From Saturnia japonica (taxonomy: Eukaryota; Arthropoda; Insecta; Lepidoptera; Saturniidae), in NCBI GenBank assembly GCA_033032175.1, contig CM065313.1, forward strand, positions 16,221,327-16,285,326: 64,000 bases of DNA. Reading direction: 5' to 3'. Position numbers and translations under genes: made by a program. This document shows, one piece after another, positions 12,201 through 19,923 of this stretch (positions within the stretch are counted from its first letter, which is position 1; every line of letters starts with the position of its first letter). The notes beneath the pieces were generated by a model. The model searched no databases. It saw nothing but the letters and a program-made list of their open reading frames with translations, and was not told where the DNA came from.

Positions 12201-15200
12201 ATACATTTATTTCATCTTCGTGTTTAGGACTTTTTATCAATGGTTCAATTTTAGATTTTGGTTTAGAAAGACCAAGTTTAAATGGCCTCATTTTTCTTTT
12301 TCGAACTTTCTTGATATCTGAAATATTATTTAAAACATGTAGTAAGGCAGAAATTAAACTTTCGATACTTAACAAATTATGCTTACGATTATCATCATCA
12401 CATGATCCATCTAATTGTGGTATGTTGGCATCATTCCAAAATGTATCGTTCCAAGGGGACAAAGTTTTGTTTGTATCATCTTTACTACAACAAAAATAAT
12501 TATAGACGCTATGATTCTTAATTTATTTTCTTAAAAAAAAGTTAATAATTTCATATAGAATATTTGCAGACCTGTGTTGAGTGTTTGATAGTATGGTATC
12601 TTCATTAAATATTTGAGAATATTCTGCATCATTTGATTCATTATCATCACCTATATCATTATCTGCTGGTGTTCTCATTACACTATCTTCTTCAAAAGAA
12701 GTATCGGCCATCTCTTGCAACAGGTCAACCAGTTTTAAATCTTCACCGTTTACTGTAAAATAAGTATGAAAAAATTTGGGCAGTTTTGACTTCAGTCAAT
12801 TTTCATTATATAAATATAATAAAAATATCAAGACAAAAAAATTAAATCCAAATCTGCAACTTCATATACTTACATAACACCTGACTGTAGTGTAATGATA
12901 AGCTACTATTTAAAGCCACATTTTCATCAACAAGTGTATTGTCAGCTTCCTCAATATAAGTTAGGTCCAAATCTCTTAAAGATGTATCTATCTTATTCAT
13001 GCCCAATATTTTATGAGGTAAATGGACAGTAATGTCCACTGCATTTAATAATTGTGAACCTTGAACACTTTCTGCTGGATAATAACACATTTCTTTTGTA
13101 TCATCTATTGTATGGTCCAGAAATACTGATTTATCTATTAAACTGGAAATTTTCAACAAAAATGTTTCCCTAAATTTGTTATGAGATTCTGTTTCTTCAG
13201 AATCCATTCTAACTTGGGATAATGACTTAGAAGCTTGAGATATGTTCAATTTTTTCCGCCTTTCGATTTCCTGATTCCAAACTTCTTCTAGACCTGGATT
13301 TTCAATGCCATCTCCTTTACCAATTTTTTGACGATTAATTATATGTGATGCCATGCAATCAGCTTCATAAAAACATGTGCTTTCCGGTTTCAATGCACTC
13401 ATGTTATTATCAAAGAGCTCATTACTTTTTTGTGACAGACCTAATCTACGGAATACAACAGTCTGGAAATCTATATTACTCATTCCAAAAAGATTGAAGT
13501 CTATGAAAAATTGTAAAGTGAAATTAATATGAGACTCATGAGGTTGGAATGTTTGACCAAGAATGGCACCATTACTGCAAAGTTCGACAGCTTGTTTAAT
13601 TAGACCTGGACTGTACAGGAAGACTTTTAAATATAAGTGTTCTTTGTCATGAAATCCATAAAAAGGTCTGAAATTAGATACATTAAATTATTACTATTGT
13701 AAGTTGTATGTACACGTATATTGTGATGACATTATACTTAAAAGTACTTACAATCCTTTTACTAAAGTTATTTTGTAAACATGCTGATTAGATGATGAAG
13801 CTTGCTTTAAAGCTATGTTTAAAGCTCTGTCTAAACTGGCAGCAATCTGTGAAAAATAAGTAGGTACTCAAAATTTTACTATCATGTATATTAATTAAAC
13901 TAGCTGACCCGCGCAACTTCGTTTATGTCACATAAGACAGAGGTTTAGAAAGAGTGGGTCGTAGGCACCTGTACTACAGTTCTAAAGAAGCTGAAACTTT
14001 CTTTATTTTATCTGCGAACCATTTGAGCACCACTCACCCTTCCTTCCCCACTTGACTGCCCGCCTCCCACATAATTCCGCATAATAAATATGCGCGCGCG
14101 GTACTTCATTATTATTTTGCTGCAGAGTTATTTTAAAACTGTGATGTCTCCTAAGATATCAAAAGATGTAAAGGGCAATTTTGTTCAAAATGAAATACTC
14201 GTGATAAATAATATATTTGTTTCAATAAGGATTAAACCATGTTTATAAAAACGTCTTCGCAAATAATCCATTATTTTGAACAGATTTTATTATCAGATAA
14301 AGGTTATATTGAGTCAACCTTAAAAGGTAGACATATATGCTATCGTGGCTTTTTTTAAACTTTTTATGAGAAATAATTCCGTCATACATTATTGTTGCGT
14401 AACTTTAACCATTAACGTAGCGCACGCAATGGAAGCTCTCAAAAGGAATAAATTTTCCCCGATTTTGCAACATTTTTCATTGGTGCTCAACTCCTATTGG
14501 TCGTAGTGTGATGTTATATACCCTATAGCATTCCTAGATAAATGGGCTAACCAACACTAAAATATTTTTTCCATTCGAACCGGTAGTACCTGAGATTAGC
14601 GCGTCCAACCAAACAAACTCTTCAGCTTTATAATATTAGTATAGATGATAAATAGGTTAGGGGTAAATAGTTACATACCTGGTACAAAAACTGTGGTTCA
14701 GGATTTGGTGTCGGACAAGGTATGTAAAAATATGGGAAAACTCCATGTATATGGACACAAGCTTTGTGACCATCCGGTGTAGGCCCAAATATTCTTAATA
14801 CAGGAACCTGAATAGACGGTAAATAAAAAAAAAATCTTTATTCAATTTAGGCCTTAACAAGGCACTTATGAACGTGAAAATACTACTGCCGGTTCGGAAA
14901 ATATCCCAGACATCGAGAAGAACCGGTAAGAAACTCGATACTTAGTAGGTAATAAAAATATTATTTGCATTAGTTTTAAACCAAATATTTTAGCAGCAGT
15001 ATGGTTTTCTTAATCTTAATCAACCCCTAACAGTCTCACTGCTGGGCAAAGGCCTCTTCTCAAGAATAGGTACGGCCTTAATCACCATGCTAGAACACGA
15101 CTTATTGGCGAGTTCAAACACTAAGTCAACAGTTCTATATTTCTCCCACATACAATGGTATACTATAAGACCATATTTCAAATGCTCAGGTTCTTAAGGT

Positions 15201-18200
15201 CTCAATTTTAACTTTTGCAGAGATTTATATAGTATAATAATAATAAGGAATGTAAATTTTTTTAACGTTTATAGTAGCACGGCAAATTGACCGTACTGTC
15301 CCTGATGGTACAATCCTACAATCCTATCACAACGGCGACTACCGAGAGATCGTAAATCGTAATCCATCGACGGTCGCCGCTGTCGTGCCGGCCTGCAATA
15401 ATTTAACTGGATTTGCACAAGCTGATCCCGAAACGCGACAGACAAAAGCGAGTCACTATGACGTACTTTTCACCTCGTGCATGGTGGTCGCGCCCCAGTC
15501 GGGCAAAAAACCCCACCACCCCGCTAACGCCATTTTCTCGTTCGTTAATCAGCAGTGTGCACCACGTGCAGTTGAGGTTGGCTTGGGCGTCTCAGCTTTG
15601 AACATGCCAAAAAGTAATAATAATATTTCATTGTCTAATACCTACTTAAAGGTAACTTTATTTAAATTTATTATTATGTCTGTTACTTTAAGAATTATGA
15701 TACAGTAGGTTTTGTAAGCACAGAGACAAGTTCGTTAAAGGGATTTTATTTAGGCTTTTCATATTTTTTTTAATTAAACGAGATCTTATTGGTCTTTAAC
15801 TTAATCATACTTATAATGTTAATTTTAATTTTTTTAAACATGTCAATGTGGTTTGGGGATATTACGGTGTGAAGTAACAAGATCCATGCAGTTTGACCAA
15901 TGTTTAGTGGTCACTACAGCATAAAGCTATTTAAATCCCAACTGCAAAAAGAGCACAATCTGAACTGAGGCCAGTGATAATAGGTTACTTCTGATGACTT
16001 TGTTGAAACAGATCATGGACCATTATGTGTTGCCAACCACACCCTTCAGACTGGAACACAGCAGAGTGAACAATGCTGATTTGTGTTAGAAATACCTGTG
16101 ATGGCAGTGCTTCAGAAGTTAAATCTTGCACAACTCTTAAACATTTACATTTGCAAATGTGAAAGTAAGAAAAAATATAAATAGAATAAAATAATGCAAT
16201 AATGTTACAGCACTATACATATTCATTATTTGCCTCATTACTAGGGTTGTCATTCATCCTGATATATTGGGACTGTCACTGTCATTACACCCTCTGTCTG
16301 GACAAAGGAGTATTACGTCTCTATTTTCTGTACGGTTACTGTTTCTCAAAAACTTACACTAAGCTTCTAACAATAAAAACTAACTAACTAACTTTTAACA
16401 ATAAAAATTGGGGAACAAAGTTGGCTCTGAAGAGTGAAAATTTCAATTAAACACAAAATCCTGAAATAAAATGCTATGTGATCAACTTCTGGGTTATTTG
16501 TTTGGGATACCTATCCACAGTGTCATTGTGGAAAAATTAATTAATTTAATACTGAATCTGTGGACTGATGAAAGAATTAATCTGCTGCCGAAGATTGCCT
16601 TGTGCTATTGATTTGCCAAAATATGGAGTAAACATGAATTGCATGGAGTTTTATAAACATGTTTGTTGGGTACGCGTCACTTCCCCTCTGCGTGAGGGAG
16701 GGGGGGGTGTGACGTTTCCCCGGTTTGGACGGGCGTTTTGTTGCGCCGGATGCCCGTCTCGTAGATACCGTACGGATGCCAGTGGGCGGCGTGATGTTAG
16801 TGGTGAGGGGGTCCGGGGGGTGCAATAATGCACGACCGCTTGAGGTGCCGGGTCTTCAATGAAAGTCGATATCTTGTTGATTGTTCGCAGGACGACCAAA
16901 GCTTTCTTCTTGTAGTTACTCGTTGCTTGTACTTGTAGACTCGTTGAATTACACCGTGCCCAATACGGCCCTTCTTCGAGCTTAAGTGGTTCGAGCAATG
17001 ACCGTAAAGAGAGCCCCGTTTTATTTCGTGTTTTAACTTTACTTTTCGCTTTGGTTGCCCTGTTAAACTCTTTATAGTTCTCTCATTATATATCCTATGT
17101 ACACATGTTATATATCAAAATGTTCCTCTTTGAATTATCTATCCATTACATATTCACTTATAATATACATTACGTATACATTCCGTACATAAGCCAAAAA
17201 CAATGTAATTTACGGGCGACATCACTATTTTCTGCTCGTAAAATCTCTATAACATTTGATATACTTAATCTATTGGCTTACTTTATATGTTAATCTATTC
17301 TATATTAGCTATATTTTCACATATGTGATACACAATACATAATCGTTTATATACATCTTAACATACAACATGCAACTTGTAATGTAGCGTATTCGCTTAC
17401 ATTTTTCTATAATATTGTCAATATTAATCTATTTTATTGTAACACATAATATATAACACGTCAATATAATAATAACACAAAATACCCTAACCTAAGACAC
17501 GAAAAACAACTGTTCTGTCGCCAACAATGTTAAAGAGCAGGAATAATTACTTAAACAAGCTAAATTGTTAAGAAGGAAACAAAAAACCAAATTGCAACAA
17601 AAACGCAAGAATATTTTTTTTTTCTGCTTTTTATTTGATTCTCTGATGTTGTACTTAAATATTATGTAGCCTAATTGAGTTGTTTGTGATATATCAGTCC
17701 CACGATTAAGTTGCTTCTAATGACACATCCTATGCTATAACCCATCAAGATGTTTAGGCTACAGATTGTGCTAAAGAAATAGATATACATACATACATAC
17801 ACTCGAAAAACATAATCCTCCTTTTTCGCAGGCGGGTAATTAGATCAAGTTACACCTAACACTAAATAGATTAGAACTTATCAATAAATCAATGTTACTT
17901 TTTTTTCTCTTTGCATCCCGACAAGAGCCTAGGCATATATGGCAACCCTACTTACTGTTTTCTTTCCTCAGGATACTACTAGACTAGACATTGCATGGAG
18001 ATACACTATTTTAATAGTATACACTGCTATAATAGATTTTACTGAATATTATTGTAATGTCATTTTGTAGACAGAAACCACATCACAGGGTTTTGGTAAT
18101 ATGTATTATTTTTGTCAATAACTCTATCTTGGTAATAAATAATAAAAATAGCTTCCTTCTGTACAAAAATAATTTTCCTGTGTTGGTTGGTTGTTAAAAT

Positions 18201-18699
18201 ATACCGAAAACAATTTTTTGGTTCTGCTGTAAAATTTAAATGTTGTGATTACGTCTTACGATAATGTTCGATGGGGACAGAAATATGTTTAATTTTTCAA
18301 AAGTACTAAACTAAATTGTTATGATTAATTAAATTCTAACAGAAAACAATTACGTCTTTTCCTTGCGACATATTTATTTAACATCATTCGTTACTATGAC
18401 AATCAGCAGAGACAAAATAAAAACCTTCATAATTAAATATTCTAACAAGATTCTAACTTCGAGAGAAGTTTATACTTAAATACTTGCCTGTTTAATATCA
18501 GCACCTCTGAAATCAGAATAAATTACGTCTACACCTGGAATAGGCTTCGCTGAATAATGATCGCAAACCACTATACGAACTGTAAACTCAGTTTTTTCTA
18601 AAAACAAAGCTGTAATCAAAAAAAAATTAATAATTCAAGTTCTTAAAAGTAACAGTAACACATTTAAAAAATATTCTACTTACGTATTGAAGAAGTCAT
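1..18699 (-). CDS. REV3L: DNA polymerase zeta catalytic subunit (REV3L), 17 exons, 3'-truncated by the window edge
   Basis: Family-B polymerase that extends DNA past lesions as the catalytic subunit of nuclear Pol zeta. Exons on the minus strand, in transcript order: 18684-18699, 18488-18609, 14679-14807, 13752-13846, 12874-13667, 12572-12752, 11176-12484, 10979-11092, 10159-10843, 8830-9021, 8526-8646, 7910-8154, 7362-7522, 6496-6633, 5692-5829, 3240-3430, 1-217. I placed them by splice sites and homology; together they keep one open frame of 1,616 codons. Seen: REV3 N-terminal domain (about residues 1-190), a long Ser/Lys/Asn-rich linker, the family-B exonuclease-like fold, then DFQSLYPS (about 1225), [18 protein letters not shown] (about 1391) and [10 protein letters not shown]. 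The C-terminal zinc and Fe-S cysteine motifs lie beyond position 1. Human REV3L is about 3,130 aa and the fly protein about 2,130, so the linker here is short. The start is the ATG whose 16-nt exon keeps frame with exon 2; its identity is less certain than the rest. Confidence 0.96.
660..737 (-). repeat. Fragment of Jockey-type 3' tail
   Basis: Reverse complement of the conserved tail seen at 20,541-20,737 and 34,075-34,308 (GGTGAAGCTGT followed by GAGGGCC and AAGGCTGACAGTAT). Only the last 80 bases survive. Confidence 0.65.
2310..2700. repeat. Lepidopteran dispersed repeat
   Basis: Contains the strings ACACCAGAGGTATCACTAAC, CGACCTTGAACCCATCTTCT and CCACCAGTCGGGCTGCCT, which I recognise as typical of an abundant interspersed repeat of moths. 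A 134-codon minus-strand frame crosses it but has no gene-like similarity. Exact boundaries and element class are not determinable here. Confidence 0.55.
3240..3430 (-). CDS. REV3L: REV3L exon 16 (thumb)
   Basis: Reads [20 protein letters not shown], then [14 protein letters not shown], matching vertebrate ILERSLKLLFETRDISLIKQ and FAKEYRGSFSYKP. Sites are TTGTAG| and AT|GTAAGC. The DNA is markedly GC-richer than the earlier exons. Residues after YRP ([11 protein letters not shown]) are poorly conserved, so the donor is supported mainly by phase with exon 17. Confidence 0.9.
3870..5395 (-). mobile_element. 5'-truncated Jockey-clade non-LTR retrotransposon
   Basis: In the 3,431-5,691 intron of REV3L, same strand as the gene. 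The minus frame begins within reverse transcriptase motif A ([20 protein letters not shown]), then [31 protein letters not shown] (catalytic YADD) and [19 protein letters not shown]. This is the Jockey pattern. The endonuclease and the RT fingers are missing, so it is a 5'-truncated insertion. Near 4,570 the frame shifts; the conserved C-terminus ([20 protein letters not shown]) continues in another frame to about 4,219. From 4,219 down to 3,870 is 3' UTR homologous to 63,540-63,830. Confidence 0.85.
4219..5395 (-). pseudogene. Jockey ORF2 remnant (reverse transcriptase)
   Basis: Protein-coding part of the truncated Jockey copy: RT motif A through the C-terminal domain, with YADD intact and at least one frameshift near 4,570. 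Dead copy: no endonuclease, no start, broken frame. The residues before PGLAVFF (upstream of about 5,395) are not from the element. Confidence 0.85.
5692..5829 (-). CDS. REV3L: REV3L exon 15
   Basis: Forty-six codons, [20 protein letters not shown] then [17 protein letters not shown]. The KKRY(V)G block contacts template-primer DNA in family-B polymerases. A Jockey retroposon fills much of the next intron. Confidence 0.98.
5868..5975 (+). repeat. Dispersed repeat family 'AGTAGCACGGCAAATTG' (fragment)
   Basis: Begins TATAGTAGCACGGCAAATTA, the same start as the copy at 15,262; the similarity fades after about 100 bases. In REV3L intron 14. Confidence 0.55.
6107..6370. repeat. Imperfect tandem repeat, about 130-bp unit, two copies
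   Basis: Unit 1 (6,107-6,232) and unit 2 (6,234-6,370) share in order CTGGGAATGAT, AGCTGGATATA-like, TAAATTTAGATT, GAAAAGGAAG and GGATAAAC. A third, partial start (ACGAATGATAG) follows. Inside REV3L intron 14. Confidence 0.7.
6496..6633 (-). CDS. REV3L: REV3L exon 14 (polymerase motif C)
   Basis: Forty-six codons starting [16 protein letters not shown]: motif C with both catalytic aspartates (YGDTDS). Continues [14 protein letters not shown] to KFEK. Acceptor TTAG and donor AAG|GTAATT. Confidence 0.98.
6817..7065 (+). repeat. Lepidopteran 'CGACTTCAAAAAAGGAGG' repeat, copy 1
   Basis: About 250 bp: GACTTCAAAAAAAGGAGAAA, then TTCTTTGTTTATG, CGATTTAGATAATT, GGGCTACCTCAAAG and ACACCAGGGAGGTC. 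The same order of blocks occurs at 52,297-52,525, 55,797-56,055 and, reversed, 33,395-33,595. In REV3L intron 13. Confidence 0.75.
7362..7522 (-). CDS. REV3L: REV3L exon 13 (polymerase motif B)
   Basis: Encodes [20 protein letters not shown], the nucleotide-binding motif B, then [20 protein letters not shown]. Phase 1 to 0; donor AAA|GTAAGT. Confidence 0.98.
7630..7790 (-). pseudogene. Decayed duplicate of REV3L exon 12 end plus intron start
   Basis: This piece of intron 12 matches 7,835-8,005, which spans the real exon 12/intron 12 junction. Shared blocks include ACTTTCGATA, TCTCGA, and TTCATCAGTTTGCATCTTCA followed by TCTTTTTAAC. On the minus strand the copy still resembles [11 protein letters not shown], but frame and donor are lost: joined at any nearby AG it stops within a few codons. 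A tandem duplication of about 200 bp that then decayed. Confidence 0.75.
7910..8154 (-). CDS. REV3L: REV3L exon 12 (start of motif B helix)
   Basis: Reads [38 protein letters not shown] and [20 protein letters not shown], ending in RQLG at the beginning of motif B. A decayed copy of the end of this exon lies just downstream in the following intron (7,630-7,790). Confidence 0.97.
8155..8525 (-). other. REV3L intron 11, no recognised content
   Basis: About 370 bases of AT-rich intron. I see no exon, known repeat or structured element in it. Confidence 0.6.
8526..8646 (-). CDS. REV3L: REV3L exon 11 (polymerase motif A)
   Basis: Carries [20 protein letters not shown], polymerase motif A with the first catalytic aspartate (the D of DFQSLYPS, around residue 1225). 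Continues [14 protein letters not shown]. Splices through a glycine codon (GG|T) to exon 12. Confidence 0.98.
8830..9021 (-). CDS. REV3L: REV3L exon 10
   Basis: Reads [37 protein letters not shown] and [14 protein letters not shown], closely following vertebrate REV3 just before polymerase motif A. Donor is G|GTGAGT. Confidence 0.97.
9214..10030 (+). repeat. RTE-like dispersed repeat (long copy), in REV3L intron 9
   Basis: Begins ACTAGCGGTGTGCCCGCGAC and ends with ACAGACAGACAGACACAG... and TTATAATATTAGTATGGAT, the standard head and tail of a family scattered through this window. The middle (9,440-9,830) looks unrelated and may be a later insertion or a diverged internal region. No coding capacity. 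Confidence 0.7.
10159..10843 (-). CDS. REV3L: REV3L exon 9 (exonuclease-like fold)
   Basis: Encodes the family-B N-terminal and exonuclease-like fold, with [55 protein letters not shown] and [12 protein letters not shown]. In Pol zeta this fold is known to lack proofreading activity. The exon ends ATT A|GTGAGT; the split codon gives Asn before [10 protein letters not shown] in exon 10. Confidence 0.97.
10979..11092 (-). CDS. REV3L: REV3L exon 8
   Basis: Thirty-eight codons in phase 0, [20 protein letters not shown] through TEASTLD, leading directly into the [12 protein letters not shown] strand of exon 9 (vertebrate HYLTVMSLEVHV). Clear AG|GAG acceptor and GAT|GTAAGC donor. Confidence 0.88.
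11176..12484 (-). CDS. REV3L: REV3L exon 7 (large linker exon with candidate REV7-binding motif)
   Basis: Long open linker exon (1,309 nt) rich in Lys, Ser, Asn and Asp. Near its 3' end, at 11332-11388, is [19 protein letters not shown], which lines up with the human REV7-binding segment ILKPLMSPPSREEIMATLL. REV7 (MAD2L2) clamps such hydrophobic-x-x-P segments of REV3. The alignment is from memory and is an inference. Ends GGA CAG|GTAACT. Confidence 0.88.
12572..12752 (-). CDS. REV3L: REV3L exon 6 (acidic linker)
   Basis: Encodes [20 protein letters not shown] and then an Asp/Asn/Glu-rich run. Joins exon 5 through a split leucine codon and exon 7 through a split AG|T serine codon. Unconserved linker; supported by splice sites and phase more than by homology. 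Confidence 0.85.
12874..13667 (-). CDS. REV3L: REV3L exon 5 (end of N-terminal domain, start of linker)
   Basis: Opens with [20 protein letters not shown] and continues through the conserved [19 protein letters not shown]. After about residue 190 it turns into a low-complexity, hydrophilic linker without recognisable motifs, as expected for REV3. Intact over 794 nt; donor T|GTAAGT. Confidence 0.93.
13752..13846 (-). CDS. REV3L: REV3L exon 4
   Basis: Reads [20 protein letters not shown] followed by [10 protein letters not shown], matching the vertebrate block around FSIDRALNVALGNPSSTAQH. Ends in GGA TT|GTAAGT; the split leucine codon is completed by the first base of exon 5. Confidence 0.95.
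13903..14649 (+). repeat. RTE-like dispersed repeat, in REV3L intron 3
   Basis: Head CTAGCTGACCCGCGCAACTT and tail TTTATAATATTAGTATAGAT match the family at 9,214-10,030. Roughly 745 bp with no protein-coding frame. Fills almost the whole intron between REV3L exons 3 and 4. Confidence 0.75.
14679..14807 (-). CDS. REV3L: REV3L exon 3
   Basis: Forty-three codons, phase 0 to 0, reading [20 protein letters not shown] and onward, the conserved REV3 N-terminal block ending PQFLYQ. Flanked by clean AG and GTATGT sites. It lies alone between two large repeat-filled introns (14,808-18,487 and 13,847-14,678). Confidence 0.95.
14828..14960 (-). repeat. Non-LTR 3' tail family 'CCGGTTCGGAA', copy 1
   Basis: Reverse complement of 27,335-27,490: CTGCCGGTTCGGAAAAT, GAGAAGAACCGGTAAGAAAC, and AAATCTTTATTCAATTTAGG (an AATAAA-type end on the minus strand). 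Typical truncated retroposon 3' end. Confidence 0.65.
15005..15115. repeat. Lepidopteran 'CTGGGCAAAGGCCTCTTCTC' repeat
   Basis: Contains ACAGTCTCACTGCTGGGCAA and AGGCCTCTTCTCAAGAATAG plus CACCATGCTAG, a very common repeat signature in Lepidoptera (recalled, not searched). Single copy in this window. Confidence 0.6.
15262..15610 (+). repeat. Dispersed repeat family 'AGTAGCACGGCAAATTG', copy 2
   Basis: About 350 bp shared with 28,185-28,520 and 36,855-37,175: AGTAGCACGGCAAATTGA, ACCGAGAGAT, GCTGATCCCGAAACGCGACA, and GTGCATGGTGGTCGCGCCCC. GC-richer than its surroundings. Short open frames inside it are not conserved between copies. Confidence 0.7.
15611..16663. other. REV3L intron 2 segment, no recognised content
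   Basis: AT-rich intronic DNA between a dispersed repeat and the solo LTR. No exon or known element seen. Confidence 0.5.
16664..17526. mobile_element. Solo LTR, 863 bp, with 5-bp target-site duplication
   Basis: Starts TGTTGG and ends CCAACA, a perfect inverted hexamer of the TG...CA type. The five bases before it (16,659-16,663) and after it (17,527-17,531) are both ATGTT. Internally it has a GC-rich 5' third and an AT-rich 3' part, and no coding frame, as expected for an LTR left by recombination between two LTRs. Five-base duplications suit BEL/Pao or Copia, less often Gypsy. Inside REV3L intron 2. Confidence 0.85.
17532..18487. other. REV3L intron 2 segment with a small microsatellite
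   Basis: Contains an (ACAT)n run at about 17,786-17,803. Otherwise AT-rich, with no exon or recognisable element. Confidence 0.5.
18488..18609 (-). CDS. REV3L: REV3L exon 2, ends at a GC donor
   Basis: Encodes the conserved REV3 N-terminus; [18 protein letters not shown] matches the vertebrate start (FSVRIVTADYYMASPL) in register. The polypyrimidine acceptor is clear. The downstream donor reads CAG|GCAAGT, a consensus GC-AG donor, not GT. The next residues in exon 3 ([11 protein letters not shown]) follow in phase 0, as in vertebrate REV3. Confidence 0.92.
18684..18699 (-). CDS. REV3L: REV3L exon 1 (16-nt coding start)
   Basis: Proposed initiator exon encoding MTSSI plus one base, followed by a consensus donor (C|GTAAGT). 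It joins in frame to exon 2. The region upstream to 20,257 is the shared intergenic space with lilipod. A different, non-coding first exon is possible, so the exact N-terminus is the weakest part of this gene model. Confidence 0.7.
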
Positions 18700-18941
18700 A
18701 TTATACTGATAGTTAGTACAATCATTTAAAAAACCACAAATTTTATAAAAAATTAAAGTTTACATTATTTTGGCTTGGATTGGAAAAAAAACAACAAATC
18801 TAATTCTAACCCCAAATTGGCCGGTCAGCTGGTGGCTCAAATCAAAACCTGTAAAATAGGGATGCGAAAAGAAATGTAAAAAAAAACATTTATAACTGAT
18901 TTTATTGAATAAAAATAGATTCTTTTAATTGATTTTTTAAA

Positions 18942-19076
18942 TAAAATAGACAATTAGTGAAAAAAAATTTTTTCGTAGACGATTTTTTGTTGATAGCTCT
19001 AACATAATTATTTTTATGACAGTAGGTCTTAAATCTCCCTTCTTCTTTTTTCTAATGATGCAACTAATCCACTTAA
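18942..19076. repeat. 135-bp direct repeat, copy A
   Basis: Aligns without gaps to 19,428-19,562 with about seven mismatches by eye; both begin TAAAATAGACAATTAGTG and end CAACTAATCCACTTAA. The spacing start to start is exactly 486 bp. Confidence 0.9.
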
Positions 19077-19427
19077 TTGACAACCATTACTGCCATTATC
19101 TAGTGAATAAAGTGCTAAAGGATCGTTTGGCCGATCCTATTAATTAAAAATGCAGCTCAGCGTTTGAATTATTGCTGTATTTATTTTGTCGCTCATAATC
19201 GATTACAGATATTAATGTCTTCTTGTGCCGTCAGTGACAGATGTCTTATTTATCTTTTTCAACACCTGAAAGTCAGCCAGTCTATCATAAACAAAATAGA
19301 ATGTGGCTGACGTAAGAACTATTTATTGTGATAAGTCGCCACAGTGTCATATCGATTTCAGTATCCCAACAAGATGGTGGCTTCCTTGTTAGAACTTGCT
19401 TTGAGGTTTTTATGGCACCTCAAATTT

Positions 19428-19562
19428 TAAAATAGACAATTAGTGAAAAAAAAATTTTTCACAGACGATGTTTTGTTGATAGCTCTAACGTAATTATTTT
19501 TATGACAGTAGGTCTTAAATCACCCTTCTTCTTTTTTCTAATGAGGCAACTAATCCACTTAA
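19428..19562. repeat. 135-bp direct repeat, copy B
   Basis: Second copy of the repeat starting at 18,942, nearly identical in sequence. The 351 bases between the copies are non-coding. Could be the termini of a small LTR-like (TRIM) element or a local duplication; neither copy has TG...CA ends. Confidence 0.9.
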
Positions 19563-19627
19563 ACACTTATCTTAACTTCCAATTTCTTTATATAATCCAC
19601 TTCACATGAGCAGTTAAATAGCTTATC

Positions 19628-19733
19628 ACGCAAAACGCATCCAATATTACATATTAAAGATTCAAAAACCTAAAATAATGAATAAAAAATAAAAACCACA
19701 ACATGTCACTTCAAGATCCCGCCAAAAACTCCA
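19628..19733 (+). repeat. Dispersed repeat shared with lilipod intron 7
   Basis: Shares ATCACGCAAA, CCAATATTACATA, AATGAATAAAAA-like and ACAACATGTCACTTCAAGA, then CCCGCCAAAA with 55,640-55,755 in the same order and orientation. Confidence 0.75.
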
Positions 19734-19868
19734 ATTGCCCATATAATATCATCCATAAATATCAATAATCATTGAAGTATACCATACGTTATTAATAGTC
19801 TGTGATTCATACTTCATACCAGAGATAAATAACAATTCTTCATACTCACTGGATATTGGTCTATGCTC

Positions 19869-19923
19869 ACAGAGATAAATAACAATTCATACCATAGCTT
19901 TCTACACTGTTATTTATCTCTGT
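19869..19923. repeat. Perfect 16-bp inverted repeat (hairpin) upstream of lilipod
   Basis: ACAGAGATAAATAACA at 19,869-19,884 pairs with TGTTATTTATCTCTGT at 19,908-19,923 across a 23-base spacer. A third, direct copy (CAGAGATAAATAACAATTC) lies at about 19,820-19,838. Confidence 0.85.

Noticed and set aside
12152..12499. 115-codon plus-strand frame, and a similar one at 11,430-11,633
   Set aside because: Antisense shadows of REV3L exon 7, which has clear splice phase and continuity with its neighbours.
15385..15708. 107-codon plus-strand frame
   Set aside because: Lies in a dispersed repeat; the frame is not kept in the homologous copies at 28,185 and 36,855.
16568..16998. Overlapping frames of 82-115 codons in a GC-rich patch
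   Set aside because: Entirely explained by the GC-rich part of the solo LTR and its edge; frames on both strands overlap, as expected for GC-rich non-coding DNA.
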